A stretch of DNA of 14,230 bases from Chloroflexota bacterium (GTDB lineage: Bacteria > Chloroflexota > Anaerolineae > UBA7937 > JACPPX01), in the NCBI GenBank assembly GCA_016196905.1, contig JACPWV010000035.1, positions 1-14,230 on the forward strand. Direction: 5' to 3'. The notes under the pieces were generated by a model. The model was given only the letters and a program-made list of their open reading frames with translations. It was not told where the DNA came from and did not search any database. A program made the position numbers and the translations under genes. Shown here piece by piece: positions 14,188-14,230 of the stretch. Position 1 is the first letter of the stretch; each line of letters begins with the position of its first letter.

Positions 14188-14230
14188 ATGGCTGGTCGAT
14201 ACAGCATCCCCCGTAGGTCAGCCTCTGTGC
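14188..14230 (+). CDS. Start of the gene controlled by the attenuator, cut by window end
   Basis: ATG 14188 is preceded by a strong GAGGGAGGG ribosome site (14175-14183). Only 14 codons are present, reading MAGRYSIPRRSASV, which I cannot assign to a family. Its position 18 bases after the terminator T-run shows that it is expressed only when transcription reads through, unless a further promoter is hidden. If the attenuator senses Asn, candidates would be asparagine or aspartate synthesis, uptake or tRNA charging; nothing in the visible residues tests this. Confidence 0.6.
   Translation, partial: MAGRYSIPRRSASV

Noticed and set aside
1..14230. CRISPR arrays, tRNA or rRNA genes, insertion sequences, att sites
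   Set aside because: No regularly spaced repeats, cloverleaf-forming sequence, transposase motifs or terminal inverted repeats were seen on either strand.

Overview
The window is GC-rich bacterial DNA with tightly packed genes. It holds an actinobacterial/chloroflexal type GH5 endoglucanase with a CBM3 module, an ECF sigma factor, folate C1 enzymes, CrtI-like FAD oxidoreductases and GcvT/DmdA-like folate methyltransferases. I infer an uncultured Chloroflexota member; this rests on protein style only, since no rRNA or other phylogenetic marker is present.

Layout. (1) 1-1643, minus strand: secreted GH5-CBM3 cellulase, cut by the window edge. (2) 1887-2434, minus: ECF sigma factor remnant with an internal deletion and frame change. 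(3) 2726-3211, plus: unrecognised acidic protein behind a good sigma70-type promoter. (4) 3379-5096, plus: folD, broken by loss of about 54 codons including the nucleotide-binding fold, then metF with unusual residues in its flavin site. (5) 5177-6364, minus: GcvT-family protein. (6) 6586-10853, plus: tandem FAD oxidoreductase paralogs, the second lacking its last ~64 residues, followed by a DmdA-like GcvT-family protein. Units 5 and 6 start from interleaved divergent promoters. (7) 11194-13826, plus: polar amino-acid ABC importer (lipoprotein, permease, ATPase) with its own promoter and an intercistronic hairpin. (8) 13927-14230, plus: a near-consensus promoter, a 37-residue Asn-rich leader ORF, mutually exclusive hairpins ending in an intrinsic terminator, and the first codons of a further gene.

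How it may work together. The importer, FAD-dependent oxidoreductases, two folate-dependent methyltransferases, MetF and FolD fit uptake and oxidative demethylation of an N- or S-methylated amino-acid-like compound, with methyl groups passed to tetrahydrofolate. The substrate cannot be read from the sequence.

Most notable is the right end. The leader ORF has seven Asn codons among nine. Just after them is a segment that can pair either backward (protector hairpin) or forward with the 5' arm of the terminator (11 pairs). This is the architecture of a ribosome-mediated transcription attenuator, apparently tuned to asparagine or Asn-tRNA. Three genes in the window (sigma factor, folD, second oxidoreductase) have lost segments, so strain mixing, assembly error or recent decay should be considered.
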